Assembly: GCA_902610585.1 (NCBI GenBank)
Contig: CACLWE010000004.1
Span: 1-64,000 of the forward strand
Direction: 5' to 3'
DNA length: 64,000 nucleotides
Source: an uncultured Pelagibacteraceae bacterium
Lineage (GTDB): Bacteria; Pseudomonadota; Alphaproteobacteria; Pelagibacterales; AG-422-B15
Shown: positions 33,152 through 43,848 of the stretch, one piece after another
Layout: the number at the start of each line of letters is the position of its first letter
How positions within the stretch are numbered: position 1 is the stretch's first letter
Translations under genes and position numbers: made by a program
Notes under the pieces: model-generated
Databases searched by the model: none
What the model saw: the letters and a program-made list of their open reading frames with translations, nothing else
Told to the model about the DNA's origin: nothing

Positions 33152-33769
33152 TTATCGAGAGTAATACTCGATAACTAGTTTCGGATCCATTTGAGTTGCA
33201 TATGGAACTTCAGCAAACTGAGGTGTTCTTACAAAAGTTGAAGAACATTTTTTTTCATCAACTGTAATGTATCCTGGGATGTCTCTTTCCTGGCTTTTCA
33301 TTGACTCAACTACTAATGCCATCTCTTTAGATTTATTTTTGACTTCGACAACATCACCTTCTTTAAGAAGACAGCTTGCAATATTAACTCTTTTTCCATT
33401 AACTTTGACATGTCCATGATTAATAAATTGTCTAGCAGCAAATACAGTAGGTACAAACTTCGATCGATAAACAATAGTATCAAGTCTGCGTTCTAAAATA
33501 GCAATTAAGTTTTCACCTGAATCACCTTTTTGTCTAATAGCCTCTTTATAACAATTACGGAATTGTCTTTCGTTGAGGTTTCCATAGTAACCTTTTAGCT
33601 TTTGCTTAGCATTTAACTGAACACCATAATCAGACAATTTACCTGTATGCTTTTGTCCATGCTGGCCGGGTCTGTATTTTCTTAGGTTGAATGGGCTTTT
33701 TGGTCTGCCCCATAGGTTAACACTCAGACGTCTATCTATTTTATGTTTTTGCGCAACTCTTTTTGTCAT
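33152..33769 (-). CDS. rpsD: 30S ribosomal protein S4
   Basis: [46 protein letters not shown]. Confidence 0.98.
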   Translation of the reverse strand: MTKRVAQKHKIDRRLSVNLWGRPKSPFNLRKYRPGQHGQKHTGKLSDYGVQLNAKQKLKGYYGNLNERQFRNCYKEAIRQKGDSGENLIAILERRLDTIVYRSKFVPTVFAARQFINHGHVKVNGKRVNIASCLLKEGDVVEVKNKSKEMALVVESMKSQERDIPGYITVDEKKCSSTFVRTPQFAEVPYATQMDPKLVIEYYSR

Positions 33770-33822
33770 ATTTGATGATCCGTGGTTTATACTGGTTTCC
33801 TCGCCAATGTCAAACCTGAAAG

Positions 33823-34560
33823 CTAAATTTCCTTAGTTTTTCTATATTCTGTAAGCACTGTCACAACCCCTCTAAGTGTTGCTATCTCACGTTCACTGAG
33901 ATCAGCACGATGAAAGATATTTCTTAGATTTTGCTTCATTTTTGGCATTTTTTCTTCAGGTTGAAAAAAACCTCTAGATTCAAGCTCTTCTTCTAAATGA
34001 TCAAAAAAATACATCAGATCATTCTGACTTCCATGAGGCTCAGAATTCTTATCAACCAACTGCTCCGTTTTAAATACTTTAGAAAATAATGAATAACAAA
34101 ATACATTGACTGCATGAGATAAATTAAGAGATGTAAAATTTTCATGCGTATCAATAGTCACACATTTTGTTATAAGTGACAAATGATCATTTGTAAGTCC
34201 CGAAGCTTCGCCGCCAAAAACAACACCGATACTATCATTAATTTTCTGTTCTTTTATTTCACCGATAATTTTAGAATTGTCACTAAATTGTTTACTCATA
34301 TCTCTTAGACGTGCTGTGTAGCCAATTGAATAATTGGAGTCACTCAACGCCTCTCGAAGAGAGCTATATACTTTGATATTTTCAACTATGTTCTTAGCAT
34401 CTACAGCTACAGCAAGTGCTTTTTCTGATGGCCATTCGAGTTTAGGTGATACAAGTCTTAAACTGGTGAAACCAAAATTGTACATAGAGCGAGCAACAAG
34501 ACCGACATTTTCAGGTAATTGAGTATCAACAAGAATAATTGAAATTTTATCAAAATTCAT
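33823..34560 (-). CDS. trmJ: tRNA (cytidine/uridine-2'-O-)-methyltransferase TrmJ-like
   Basis: [70 protein letters not shown]. Confidence 0.9.
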   Translation of the reverse strand: MNFDKISIILVDTQLPENVGLVARSMYNFGFTSLRLVSPKLEWPSEKALAVAVDAKNIVENIKVYSSLREALSDSNYSIGYTARLRDMSKQFSDNSKIIGEIKEQKINDSIGVVFGGEASGLTNDHLSLITKCVTIDTHENFTSLNLSHAVNVFCYSLFSKVFKTEQLVDKNSEPHGSQNDLMYFFDHLEEELESRGFFQPEEKMPKMKQNLRNIFHRADLSEREIATLRGVVTVLTEYRKTKEI

Positions 34561-34566
34561 TTGAAT

Positions 34567-36159
34567 TTAAACTTTTACTTGTTCTTTCATTAATTTAAAT
34601 TCAACACTATCAATAAGTGCTCTAAAAGATGCTTCAATAATATTTTCTGAAACACCTATCGTGTACCAACTTTTCTTATTTGCATCAGAACTTTCAATTG
34701 AAACTCGAGTTATCGCATCTGTACCCGTATTGAGAATTCGAACCTTATAATCAATTAATGATAAATCGTTTATGTGCTCAGCATAACGGCTTGACTTAAA
34801 ATTATTTCGAAGGGCATTATCCAATGCGTTGACTGGACCAACTCCTTTACCGGCACCAATAATTTCATCATTATCAATTTTTAATTTCACAGAAGCTTCT
34901 GACATGGTCTGCCCCTCTTCACCTGAATTTTGTACATTCACATTAAAACTAATTACTTCAAAATATTCTGGCATTTTGCCAAGTACTTTATTAACAAGAA
35001 TTTCAAAAGAAGCATCGGCCCCATCGTAAGAGTATCCATTAAATTCTCTTTCTTTTACTCGATCTAAGATTTTTTGAATTGTCTTATCGTCTTCATTAAC
35101 TTCTATTCCTGCTGATTTTAACTTTGATAAAATATTAGATTTTCCTGATTGTTCAGAGATGATAATTTGCCTTTGATTGCCCACAAGTTCTGGATTGATG
35201 TGTTCGTAAGTCTTTGGATCTTTATTGACAGCAGAAACATGTAATCCACCCTTATGTGCAAAAGCAGAAGAGCCAACATAAGGCGCTGTTCGATTTGGGA
35301 CTCTGTTTAAGATTTCATCAAGGAGCCTTGAAAGCTCGGTTAAAAGATTAAGTCGTTCTCTATTAATTGATAAGTCAAATTTTTGTTCAAATTCATTTTT
35401 GAAAGCAAATGTTGGCAAAAGTGAAATCAGATTGGCATTTCCACATCTCTCACCTAAACCATTTATCGTGCCCTGAATCTGTCTTGCACCCGCTCTTACA
35501 GCAGCAAGAGTATTGGCGACTGCATTACCTGTGTCATTATGTGCATGAATTCCAAGATGATCTCCTGAAATTTCTTTAGAAACTTTTGATACGATATCTT
35601 CAACTTCATGCGGGAGGGTTCCTCCATTCGTGTCACAGAGAACAAGCCAACGTGCGCCATTTGACTTTGCAGCTTTAAGACAGTCAATTGCATAATTTGG
35701 ATTAGATTTGTAACCATCAAAAAAATGTTCAGCATCGAAATGCACTTCTTTTTTCGTTTTTGCTAAAAATTTTACCGACTCTCCAATATTTTCTAAATTT
35801 TCCTCATTTGTAATTCCCAGTGCAAGATCAACATGGAAATCCCAAGATTTTCCAACAACACATGCTGATGGCGCATTAATATTTATCATTGCAGCTAAAC
35901 CAGGATCATTTTCTGCACTGCGACCGGATTTTTTTGTCATGCCAAACGCGGTAAACATTGAGTTTTTAAATTTTAAATTTTCATTAAAAAACTTAGTATC
36001 AGTTGAGTTTGCTCCTGGCCATCCACCCTCAATATAGTCAACACCAAGCTCATCTAATTTTTTTGCGAGAAGCTTTTTTTCATCAACATTAAAATCAACA
36101 CCGTAAGTTTGAGCTCCATCTCTAAGAGTCGTATCAAATATGTATAGTTTTTCTTTCAC
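34567..36159 (-). CDS. cimA: (R)-citramalate synthase
   Basis: 530 aa; LYIFDTTLRDGAQTYGVDFNVDEKKLLAKKLDELGVDYIEGGWPGANSTD, HIHAHNDTGNAVANTL-type HMGL/LeuA motifs with regulatory domain. Confidence 0.92.
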   Translation of the reverse strand: MKEKLYIFDTTLRDGAQTYGVDFNVDEKKLLAKKLDELGVDYIEGGWPGANSTDTKFFNENLKFKNSMFTAFGMTKKSGRSAENDPGLAAMININAPSACVVGKSWDFHVDLALGITNEENLENIGESVKFLAKTKKEVHFDAEHFFDGYKSNPNYAIDCLKAAKSNGARWLVLCDTNGGTLPHEVEDIVSKVSKEISGDHLGIHAHNDTGNAVANTLAAVRAGARQIQGTINGLGERCGNANLISLLPTFAFKNEFEQKFDLSINRERLNLLTELSRLLDEILNRVPNRTAPYVGSSAFAHKGGLHVSAVNKDPKTYEHINPELVGNQRQIIISEQSGKSNILSKLKSAGIEVNEDDKTIQKILDRVKEREFNGYSYDGADASFEILVNKVLGKMPEYFEVISFNVNVQNSGEEGQTMSEASVKLKIDNDEIIGAGKGVGPVNALDNALRNNFKSSRYAEHINDLSLIDYKVRILNTGTDAITRVSIESSDANKKSWYTIGVSENIIEASFRALIDSVEFKLMKEQVKV

Positions 36160-37524
36160 TTACTTAACTTTCCAAGTTGTTTCATCGCCTTGATCTTCAA
36201 GGATGACTCCCATTTTGTCTAACTCATCTCGGATCCTATCAGCATCATCAAAGTTCTTGTTTGATCGTGCCTCATTTCTTTGAGCAATAAGCAACTTAAC
36301 TTGAGCAGTATTAATATTTAAATTTTCCTTTTTCCAGGAGAGCCATTCAGATGGCTTTTCATTTAAAAGTCCAAGCATATTTGCTGAATATATAAAATTG
36401 CTTACTAAGTCTTTATCACCTGATTGGCAGTCTTTAAATTTTTGATGAAGCAGGCTAATAGCTTTTGGTGTATTCATATCATCCAATAATGTTTCCATAA
36501 TTTCATTATCATTGCCTGCATCTTTTAGTTCACCATTATTAAAATTACTCAAGAATGTGTACCATTTATCTAATGTTTTTTTACTTTCATTGAGGTTATC
36601 CCTGGTCCAATTCAGAGGTTGTCTGTAGTGAGTTGATATCATAGTAAGCCTAATAACTTCCCCTTGGAAACTGTCTTTTAACTCATTTACAGTTACAAAA
36701 TTACCATCAGACTTTGACATTTTATTACCTTCAACAGTGACAAAGCCATTGTGAACCCAATAATTTGCAAATTTGTTGTTATTTGCACACTCACTTTGAG
36801 CAATTTCATTCTCATGATGTGGAAATATTAAATCTTGGCCTCCTCCATGAATATCAAAATTTTCCCCTAAAAGTTTTTCACTCATTGCAGAGCACTCAAT
36901 GTGCCAGCCAGGTCTCCCATCTCCCCATGGACTTTTCCAACTGGGCTCATCTTCTTTTGAAGGTTTCCATAATACAAAGTCAGTCCCTTCTTTTTTATAA
37001 CTTTCTACACCTACACGCGAACCAGCAACCATTTCATCTAAATTCTTACCAGAAAGTTTTCCATATTCTTTAAATTTATTTGAAGAAAAAAGAACATTAC
37101 CATCCGCTACATATGCAAACTCTTTTGATATGAGTTTTTCAATCAACTCGATCATCTCAGGTATATGTTCGGTTGCTCTTGGCTCAAATGTAGGTTTTAA
37201 AGCACCAATATATTTCGCATCGTCATGAAAATAATTAATTGTCTTTTCTGTAAGTATTCCAATGTCTTCATTTTGATTTCTTGCTGCGTGTATAATTTTA
37301 TCATCAACGTCAGTGATATTTCTTACATAAGTTACATTTTCACTACCATAAATCTTTTGGAGTAATCGAAATAAAATATCAAACACTATAACTGGTCGAG
37401 CATTGCCTACATGTGCATAATCGTAAACAGTTGGCCCACAAACGTACATTCGTACATTATTTGGATCAATGGGTTCAAACTTCTTTTTTGAATTGGTAAA
37501 TGTATCGTAAAGCATCAAGTCCAT
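36160..37524 (-). CDS. cysS: Cysteinyl-tRNA synthetase
   Basis: MYVCGPTVYDYAHVGNARPVIVFD, GWHIECSAMS, IHGGGQDLIFPHHENEIAQSEC, KMSKSDGN. Confidence 0.98.
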   Translation of the reverse strand: MDLMLYDTFTNSKKKFEPIDPNNVRMYVCGPTVYDYAHVGNARPVIVFDILFRLLQKIYGSENVTYVRNITDVDDKIIHAARNQNEDIGILTEKTINYFHDDAKYIGALKPTFEPRATEHIPEMIELIEKLISKEFAYVADGNVLFSSNKFKEYGKLSGKNLDEMVAGSRVGVESYKKEGTDFVLWKPSKEDEPSWKSPWGDGRPGWHIECSAMSEKLLGENFDIHGGGQDLIFPHHENEIAQSECANNNKFANYWVHNGFVTVEGNKMSKSDGNFVTVNELKDSFQGEVIRLTMISTHYRQPLNWTRDNLNESKKTLDKWYTFLSNFNNGELKDAGNDNEIMETLLDDMNTPKAISLLHQKFKDCQSGDKDLVSNFIYSANMLGLLNEKPSEWLSWKKENLNINTAQVKLLIAQRNEARSNKNFDDADRIRDELDKMGVILEDQGDETTWKVK

Positions 37525-38853
37525 TTAAGTCTTTATCCTCTCAACAATTTTGTCTCTACCAATTAGTTGTATGAGAAGCTTCATTTCTGGACCATGTGTC
37601 AGTCCTGTGAATGCTACTCGCAATGGAAGAAACAATTCTTTACCCTTGCGTCCTGTTTTTTCTTTTATGGCATTCGTCCAAATGGTCCAAGTATCATCAT
37701 TCCACGGTTCCTCTGGTATTAACTCTAATGCTAATTTTATGTAATCTTTATCATCAGACTCAGCAGGCTTGCTGTTAAATACAATGTCAGTCCAAGAAGA
37801 TATTTCTTCAACAGTTTCCAAATTACCTTTTATGGTGTCCCAAAACTTTTTATCAATATTTTCGTCAATCTCAGTAAGTCTTGATTGAATTTCTTCATAA
37901 TCAAATTTTTGGACTTGTTTTTTGTTAAGCGCCTTTAGGACATCAATTTCGATGCGTCCTGGTGATGTTGAAATTGTCTCAAGTTTAAATTCTTCAATGA
38001 TTTGTTTGATCCCACTCTTTAGTTCAATTGAATTTGAAGTTCCAATCGTTGCTAGTAAGCTGAGAATTGAGATAGGCTCAATATTATCTTTTCTGAAACT
38101 ATCGATTGATATTACATTGTCTCTTTTTGATAGTTTGTCTCCTGTAGATGCCTTTAAAAGGGCATGATGCGCAAATGAAATTTTATTTTCATCCAATGCA
38201 TTTATGATTTCAATTTGTACAGCAGTATTACTAGTGTGATCATCCCCTCTAATTACATTAGTAATATTGTAATCAATATCATCTACGGCAGAACTGAATG
38301 TATAAAGTGGAACACCATCTTCTCGAAACAAAACTGGATCTGATAAGCTTGTTAAATCAATATCAATTTCACCCTTTAATAAATCATTCCATTTCATGCG
38401 TTCTGTTTGAAGAAGAAATCGCCAATGAGGTTTTCTTCCATCATTCTCATAATCTTTTATTTGTTGCTCCGTTAACTTTAATGCAGAACGGTCATACACT
38501 TGCTTTCCACCGGCAGCCATCTGAAGCTTTCTTTTTCTCTCAAGTTCCTCAGGGGTTTCATAGCAAGCATATATCCTGCCATCAGATTTTAATTTTTCAA
38601 ATTGCTCTTTATATCTTTCAAATCTAGAAGATTGATTAAAAGTCTCATCATAGTCTATTCCTAGCCACTCCAAATCATAATTTATTTGAGAAATGTATTC
38701 ATCTTTTGACCTCTCTTGATCAGTATCATCAATTCGAAGAATAAATTTTCCACCACTATTTTTAGCATACAACCAATTTATGAGGGCTGTTCTGATATTA
38801 CCCAAGTGCAATAATCCTGTTGGACTAGGGGCAAATCTTGTTATCGTTGTCAT
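37525..38853 (-). CDS. gltX: Glutamyl-tRNA synthetase
   Basis: TRFAPSPTGLLHLGNIRTALINWLYAK, KLSKRDNVISID. Confidence 0.96.
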   Translation of the reverse strand: MTTITRFAPSPTGLLHLGNIRTALINWLYAKNSGGKFILRIDDTDQERSKDEYISQINYDLEWLGIDYDETFNQSSRFERYKEQFEKLKSDGRIYACYETPEELERKRKLQMAAGGKQVYDRSALKLTEQQIKDYENDGRKPHWRFLLQTERMKWNDLLKGEIDIDLTSLSDPVLFREDGVPLYTFSSAVDDIDYNITNVIRGDDHTSNTAVQIEIINALDENKISFAHHALLKASTGDKLSKRDNVISIDSFRKDNIEPISILSLLATIGTSNSIELKSGIKQIIEEFKLETISTSPGRIEIDVLKALNKKQVQKFDYEEIQSRLTEIDENIDKKFWDTIKGNLETVEEISSWTDIVFNSKPAESDDKDYIKLALELIPEEPWNDDTWTIWTNAIKEKTGRKGKELFLPLRVAFTGLTHGPEMKLLIQLIGRDKIVERIKT

Positions 38854-40503
38854 CTATTTTTCCTTATCTCTGAATGCATTTGTTATTGGATATCGTCTGT
38901 CATACCCAAAATTTCTCTCTGAAATTTTCACACCCGGAGCTGCTTGTCGTCTTTTATATTCAGAATTATAGAGCAAATTCTGAACTTTTGTAACCAAGCT
39001 TGGCTCATAACCTTTCGAAATAATCTCGTTAATTGAACTTTCTTTTTCAACAAGTAAGTACAAAATTTTATCCAAGACATCATAGGGCGGAAGGGAATCA
39101 CTATCTTTCTGATCCTCTTTAAGTTCAGCGGTTGGCTCTTTTGTTATAATATTTTTAGGAATAACTTCCTTTGCTTTTATTGCTGAAAATGATGGAAGAT
39201 TATCGTTTCTCCATTCGGAAAGTTTATATAAATCAGATTTATAAATATCCTTAACTACTGAAAACCCTCCACACATATCTCCGTATAAAGTTGAATATCC
39301 TACTGAGACTTCTGATTTATTGCCATTAGTAACTACCATATGGCCAAACTTGTTTGAATAGGCCATTAATATTGCGCCTCTAGTTCTTGATTGGATATTT
39401 TCTTCTGTAATATCTTTTTCTTTACCTGCAAATAAATTTGAAAGAGTGCTATCGTATGAGTTTACGATATCTTTTATAGAAACACTTATTAACTCAATAC
39501 CTAATTTTTTGCCTAGCTGATTTGCATCCTCATTACTTTCCTCGCTTGTAAACTGTGATGGCATTAAAATGCCTTTTACTCTTTCAGGTCCTAGTGCATC
39601 GGTTGCGACAACCGCGCTAAATGCACTATCTATACCTCCTGAAATACCAATGACAACTCCTGGAAATTTATTTTTTTCTACATAGTCTCTTAGCCCAAGC
39701 ATAAGATTGGAATAGACAATATCGTGCTTGTCACTACTGAAAGATGCCTCTTCTTCAATATCAAAAGTCTTAGTATTGAGGTTGAATGTATATTCCTTAC
39801 TTTCTTCAACACAGTATTTAAATTTAGAAATTACCTTTTTTTGATCACATAAGAATGATGATCCGTCAAAAACTATCTCATCTTGACCTCCAACTTGATT
39901 TACATAAATCAAAGGAGCATCAATAGAGCTTGCAAAACCAAGTGCTTTTTTTTCTCTTTCCTCAATTTTATTTATATCAAATGGAGATGCATTTAATGAT
40001 ACTCCCAAATCAATTTCATTTTTATCAATCTCAACAATTGTATCGTTCACCCATATGTCCTCACAAATAAATAAACCCAATTTAATTCCATTGAATTCGA
40101 TTATGCTGACTTTCTCTCCATTTGAGAAAATTCTTTTTTCATCAAATACTCCATAGTTTGGCAAAGCCATTTTGTGATGTTTATGTAAGATCTTACCCTT
40201 TTTAATTACTAGAGCTGTATTGAACAGTTTGCTCTCTTCCAAAAAAGGAGTACCTATGATTATTGTTGAATTACTATTTTTAGAAAAATTCAAAATATCT
40301 GAGATTGCATTATTAACTTTTTCCATAAAAGCTGGTTTTAAAACCAAATCTTCTGGTGGGTAACCTGTGAGCATTAACTCAGAGAAAATTATGAGGTCAG
40401 ATTTATTGCTTTCAATATGATCAATCACAATTTGTTTATTCTTATCAATATTTCCCACTTGTGGGTTGGACTGAACGATTAATATGGAGGTTTTTTCTGT
40501 CAT
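38854..40503 (-). CDS. nadE: NAD+ synthase (glutamine-hydrolysing)
   Basis: N-terminal nitrilase domain (IIFSELMLTGYPPEDL, LGLFICEDIW) and synthase P-loop VVIGISGGIDSAFSAVVA, TNGNKSEVSVGYSTLYGDMCGGFSV. Confidence 0.97.
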   Translation of the reverse strand: MTEKTSILIVQSNPQVGNIDKNKQIVIDHIESNKSDLIIFSELMLTGYPPEDLVLKPAFMEKVNNAISDILNFSKNSNSTIIIGTPFLEESKLFNTALVIKKGKILHKHHKMALPNYGVFDEKRIFSNGEKVSIIEFNGIKLGLFICEDIWVNDTIVEIDKNEIDLGVSLNASPFDINKIEEREKKALGFASSIDAPLIYVNQVGGQDEIVFDGSSFLCDQKKVISKFKYCVEESKEYTFNLNTKTFDIEEEASFSSDKHDIVYSNLMLGLRDYVEKNKFPGVVIGISGGIDSAFSAVVATDALGPERVKGILMPSQFTSEESNEDANQLGKKLGIELISVSIKDIVNSYDSTLSNLFAGKEKDITEENIQSRTRGAILMAYSNKFGHMVVTNGNKSEVSVGYSTLYGDMCGGFSVVKDIYKSDLYKLSEWRNDNLPSFSAIKAKEVIPKNIITKEPTAELKEDQKDSDSLPPYDVLDKILYLLVEKESSINEIISKGYEPSLVTKVQNLLYNSEYKRRQAAPGVKISERNFGYDRRYPITNAFRDKEK

Positions 40504-40538
40504 TTGACTGATCTTACAACTAAATAATTTAGTCGCAA

Positions 40539-41918
40539 TTACTTAGCAATCGTAATCTTTGAATTATGTGGTTCTTGGGACTCTCTGAGCTTGTCAGATA
40601 TTAAAAATGCAAGTTCAAGTGCTTGATTTGCATTCAGCCTTGGGTCACAGTGGGTATGATATCGTGCTGAAAGATCTTCATCCTTAATGGCTTGAGCGCC
40701 ACCAATACATTCAGTTACATTTTGACCTGTCATTTCTAAATGTACTCCACCTGGGTATGTTCCCATTTGATGATGAATATCAAAAAATGTCTCGACTTCT
40801 TTGAGAACACTTTCAAATGGCCTTGTTTTAAAGCCTGAATTAGCTTTCATGGTGTTACCGTGCATTGGATCACAAGACCAAACTAAATTATGATCTGAAT
40901 TTAAGAACGGTTGTATAAGCTTTGGTAACTTTTCATTAATAGTCTCAGAACCAAATCGACAAATTAATGTTATTTTTCCAGCCTCATTCTCAGGGTTTAG
41001 TATATCAAGAAGCTTTTTCAACTCCTCAGGATCTAAAGATGGTCCACATTTAATTCCAATTGGATTTTTAATCCCTCTGCAGAATTCTACATGTGCTCCG
41101 TCAGGCTGTCTGGTGCGATCACCAATCCAAACCATGTGAGCTGATGTGTCATAAACTTCACCTGATGTACTATCAAGCCGCGTCAGACATTCTTCATAAG
41201 GAAGCAATAGAGCCTCGTGACTTGTAAAGAAGTCAACACTTCTTAAACGTTTTGTATTTCTTGAAGAAATTCCAATAGCTTCCATAAAAGATAACGTATC
41301 CGAAATTTTATTCGCTAGTTCTCTAAATTTCTTTCCTTGAGAACTTTCATCTACGAATCCCATATTCCATTGATGAACTTTATTTAAATCTGAAAATCCA
41401 CCTTTGGCAAATGCTCTTAATAAATTAAGTGTAGCAGCTGATTGTGTGTAGGCTCTGATCATACGATCAGGGTCGGGAACTCTCGCATCTTCTGTAAAGT
41501 CCATATCATTTATAATGTCACCTTTATAGCTATCTAACTCAATACCATCGATTTCTTCTTTTGGAGCGCTTCGTGGTTTTGCAAACTGACCTGCCATTCT
41601 TCCAACTTTTACAACAGGGCAATTACCTGCAGCGGTTAATGTGACTGACATTTGTAATAATACTTTAAATGTATCTCTTATGTAATCTGCATTGAAATCA
41701 TCAAAACTTTCTGCACAATCACCACCTTGCAATAAAAATGCTTTACCCTCTGAAACTTTGGCAAGATTTCTTTTTAAATCTCTTGCCTCACCTGCAAAAA
41801 CAAGTGGCGGGTAAGATCTTAACTGATCCTCAGTTTTTTCTAATTTCTTGACATCTGGATACTCTGGCAAATGCTTAGCCTCGTAATTTCTCCAACTGTT
41901 AACAGACCATTTCTTCAT
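40539..41918 (-). CDS. 3-deoxy-7-phosphoheptulonate synthase, class II
   Basis: LLQGGDCAESFDDFNADYIRDTFKVLLQMS, KVGRMAGQFAKPRS, DPMHGNT, GGVHLEMTGQNVTECIGGA. Confidence 0.96.
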   Translation of the reverse strand: MKKWSVNSWRNYEAKHLPEYPDVKKLEKTEDQLRSYPPLVFAGEARDLKRNLAKVSEGKAFLLQGGDCAESFDDFNADYIRDTFKVLLQMSVTLTAAGNCPVVKVGRMAGQFAKPRSAPKEEIDGIELDSYKGDIINDMDFTEDARVPDPDRMIRAYTQSAATLNLLRAFAKGGFSDLNKVHQWNMGFVDESSQGKKFRELANKISDTLSFMEAIGISSRNTKRLRSVDFFTSHEALLLPYEECLTRLDSTSGEVYDTSAHMVWIGDRTRQPDGAHVEFCRGIKNPIGIKCGPSLDPEELKKLLDILNPENEAGKITLICRFGSETINEKLPKLIQPFLNSDHNLVWSCDPMHGNTMKANSGFKTRPFESVLKEVETFFDIHHQMGTYPGGVHLEMTGQNVTECIGGAQAIKDEDLSARYHTHCDPRLNANQALELAFLISDKLRESQEPHNSKITIAK

Positions 41919-42001
41919 ATTTTTTAAATATTCGTTTTGCGGGCTTTATAGTACTAAATAAAGTAAAATACTAGAGTTTCAGTAAAATACATTGATTTTA
42001 C

Positions 42002-42682
42002 TTAGTTTATTGCTCCTAAGGTATCTATCCCAGCACTTATTTTTGCTGCTACATCTTCCTGGTCGAGTTTTTTGGTTTGCTGATATTGTGGATGAGCGAG
42101 TGTTGCTAAATCTTTTGCTTTAGCCAATGCAAGCTCCATTAACTTTTCATGTTCAGTTACTTCATCTAAATAACCTGGAGCAATAGCATCTTCTATTGAA
42201 TACATTTCAGCATTTAATAGTGCTCTCTGCTTGTGTGGTTTTGTCAGTTTAAATTTTGCAAGTTCTAGTATTGGTGTTGGAATAATCATGTTATTTCGTA
42301 ATTCGTTAGCTCCAATTTTAAAGTCGCCTTTAATTCCTATGCGGTGATCACAGCTACAAAGTAAAAAAGCACCAAGCGCGATTGCGTGTCCGCTGCAAGC
42401 TGCAACAATCGGTCTTGGAAAAGTAAAAATTTTTAATAACAAGTTAAAACCACTTTTAACCATTTCAGCAGCATTTTCTGGACTTGACATCATAACTTTT
42501 AAATCAAACCCAGCAGAAAACATTCCTTCTCGACCTGTTATTAAAACAGAACCTTTATCAGATGGAACTTGATCTAATATCTCACTAAAATTTTTTATCA
42601 TATCAGGAGAGAATACATTTACTTTACCATCATCCATTTGAATGATTGAAACATCTCCATCTGATCTTAAAGTTACTGTCAT
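42002..42682 (-). CDS. Crotonase/enoyl-CoA hydratase-isomerase family protein
   Basis: VLITGREGMFSAGFDLKVMM, RPIVAACSGHAIALGAFLLCSCDHRIG. Confidence 0.9.
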   Translation of the reverse strand: MTVTLRSDGDVSIIQMDDGKVNVFSPDMIKNFSEILDQVPSDKGSVLITGREGMFSAGFDLKVMMSSPENAAEMVKSGFNLLLKIFTFPRPIVAACSGHAIALGAFLLCSCDHRIGIKGDFKIGANELRNNMIIPTPILELAKFKLTKPHKQRALLNAEMYSIEDAIAPGYLDEVTEHEKLMELALAKAKDLATLAHPQYQQTKKLDQEDVAAKISAGIDTLGAIN

Positions 42683-42736
42683 ATATTTAATTTTAGATAA
42701 AAGTATAATTTATAATAGATATAAATTTTATATTTT

Positions 42737-43807
42737 CTAGTTTTTTAGAATAAAATTATTTATTAAATTTGCTAGTTCAGGACCAGCCTCTTCTTGGCAG
42801 AAATGTCCAACTCCTTCCAAAGTAACAACAGTCGGATTCGGTATCCTAGTCAAAAAATCTTCCTTCATAGTTATTGTTATTCGTTCATTACCTCCAAACG
42901 CCACAAGAAAAGGTTTATCCCATTTTTCATAAACATCTTTCCAGTATTTCTCATTTTCGGATAATTGTGTTGGAATAAAATAAGCCATTACATGAGCTCC
43001 TGCTTTGTATTTACCTGAAGGATACGGTGCTTCATAAGCTCTGATTTGCTCATCAGATAGCTCTAAACGCCCAAAGGTAGAAATAATTCCTGATACATCC
43101 ATATCATCCGAGTAATACGAATGTGCAATCCATTTTGAAAACATTCTCATACCTTCAAGTGGTGATGACTCTTCCAACATTAGTGCTTTATCGGCGGCTG
43201 TCTTAAGTTCCTCAAAAGTGACCTCTCCATTCCACCAGACCATAAACTTTAAGAAATTTTCAAACAACCATGCCGCTATTCCATCTCTAGCAGCCATGCC
43301 TGTATTTGACACAACAACTCTTGCAAAACGATCAGGCATCTCAGCTACAACCCTAAGTCCGATCATACCTCCCCAATCTTGTCCAAAGAATGTGGCTTCT
43401 CTTAAATCAAGTTGCCCAACCAACGCCTTCATGGTGTTGATATGAAACTCATAACTATAGTCATTTTTAGATATAAATTTATCTGACTTTCCAAATCCTA
43501 CTAAGTCAGGAACAATAACTCTATGACCTGCGTCAGTTAAAACCGGTATCATTGTTCGAAATATATAACTCCAAGTCGGCAAGCCATGAAGAAGGAAAAC
43601 TGGATCACCGTCTTTAGGCCCTTCGTCGAGGTAATGAATTCTTAAACCGTCAATTTCAATATAATTTGGATCAAACGGATAATCTTCTAGATTTTCAAAT
43701 TGTGTGTCAGGCGTTCTCAAAATACCTGGTGATACTTCATATGCTTGAATGAAACTTATTGCATTAAAAAAAAATAAAAAAATAAGAGTGCTTATTTTTG
43801 ACAACAT
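42737..43807 (-). CDS. Haloalkane dehalogenase-like alpha/beta hydrolase with signal peptide
   Basis: MLSKISTLIFLFFFNAISFIQA..., VFLLHGLPTWSYIFRTMIPVLTDAGHRVIVPDLVGFGKSDKF, TFFGQDWGGMIGLRVVAEMPDRFARVVVSNTG, EGVGHFCQEEAG. Confidence 0.85.
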   Translation of the reverse strand: MLSKISTLIFLFFFNAISFIQAYEVSPGILRTPDTQFENLEDYPFDPNYIEIDGLRIHYLDEGPKDGDPVFLLHGLPTWSYIFRTMIPVLTDAGHRVIVPDLVGFGKSDKFISKNDYSYEFHINTMKALVGQLDLREATFFGQDWGGMIGLRVVAEMPDRFARVVVSNTGMAARDGIAAWLFENFLKFMVWWNGEVTFEELKTAADKALMLEESSPLEGMRMFSKWIAHSYYSDDMDVSGIISTFGRLELSDEQIRAYEAPYPSGKYKAGAHVMAYFIPTQLSENEKYWKDVYEKWDKPFLVAFGGNERITITMKEDFLTRIPNPTVVTLEGVGHFCQEEAGPELANLINNFILKN

Positions 43808-43848
43808 TTAAACAAAGATAATATGTTGTCAGTTTTTGTGTCAATAAA

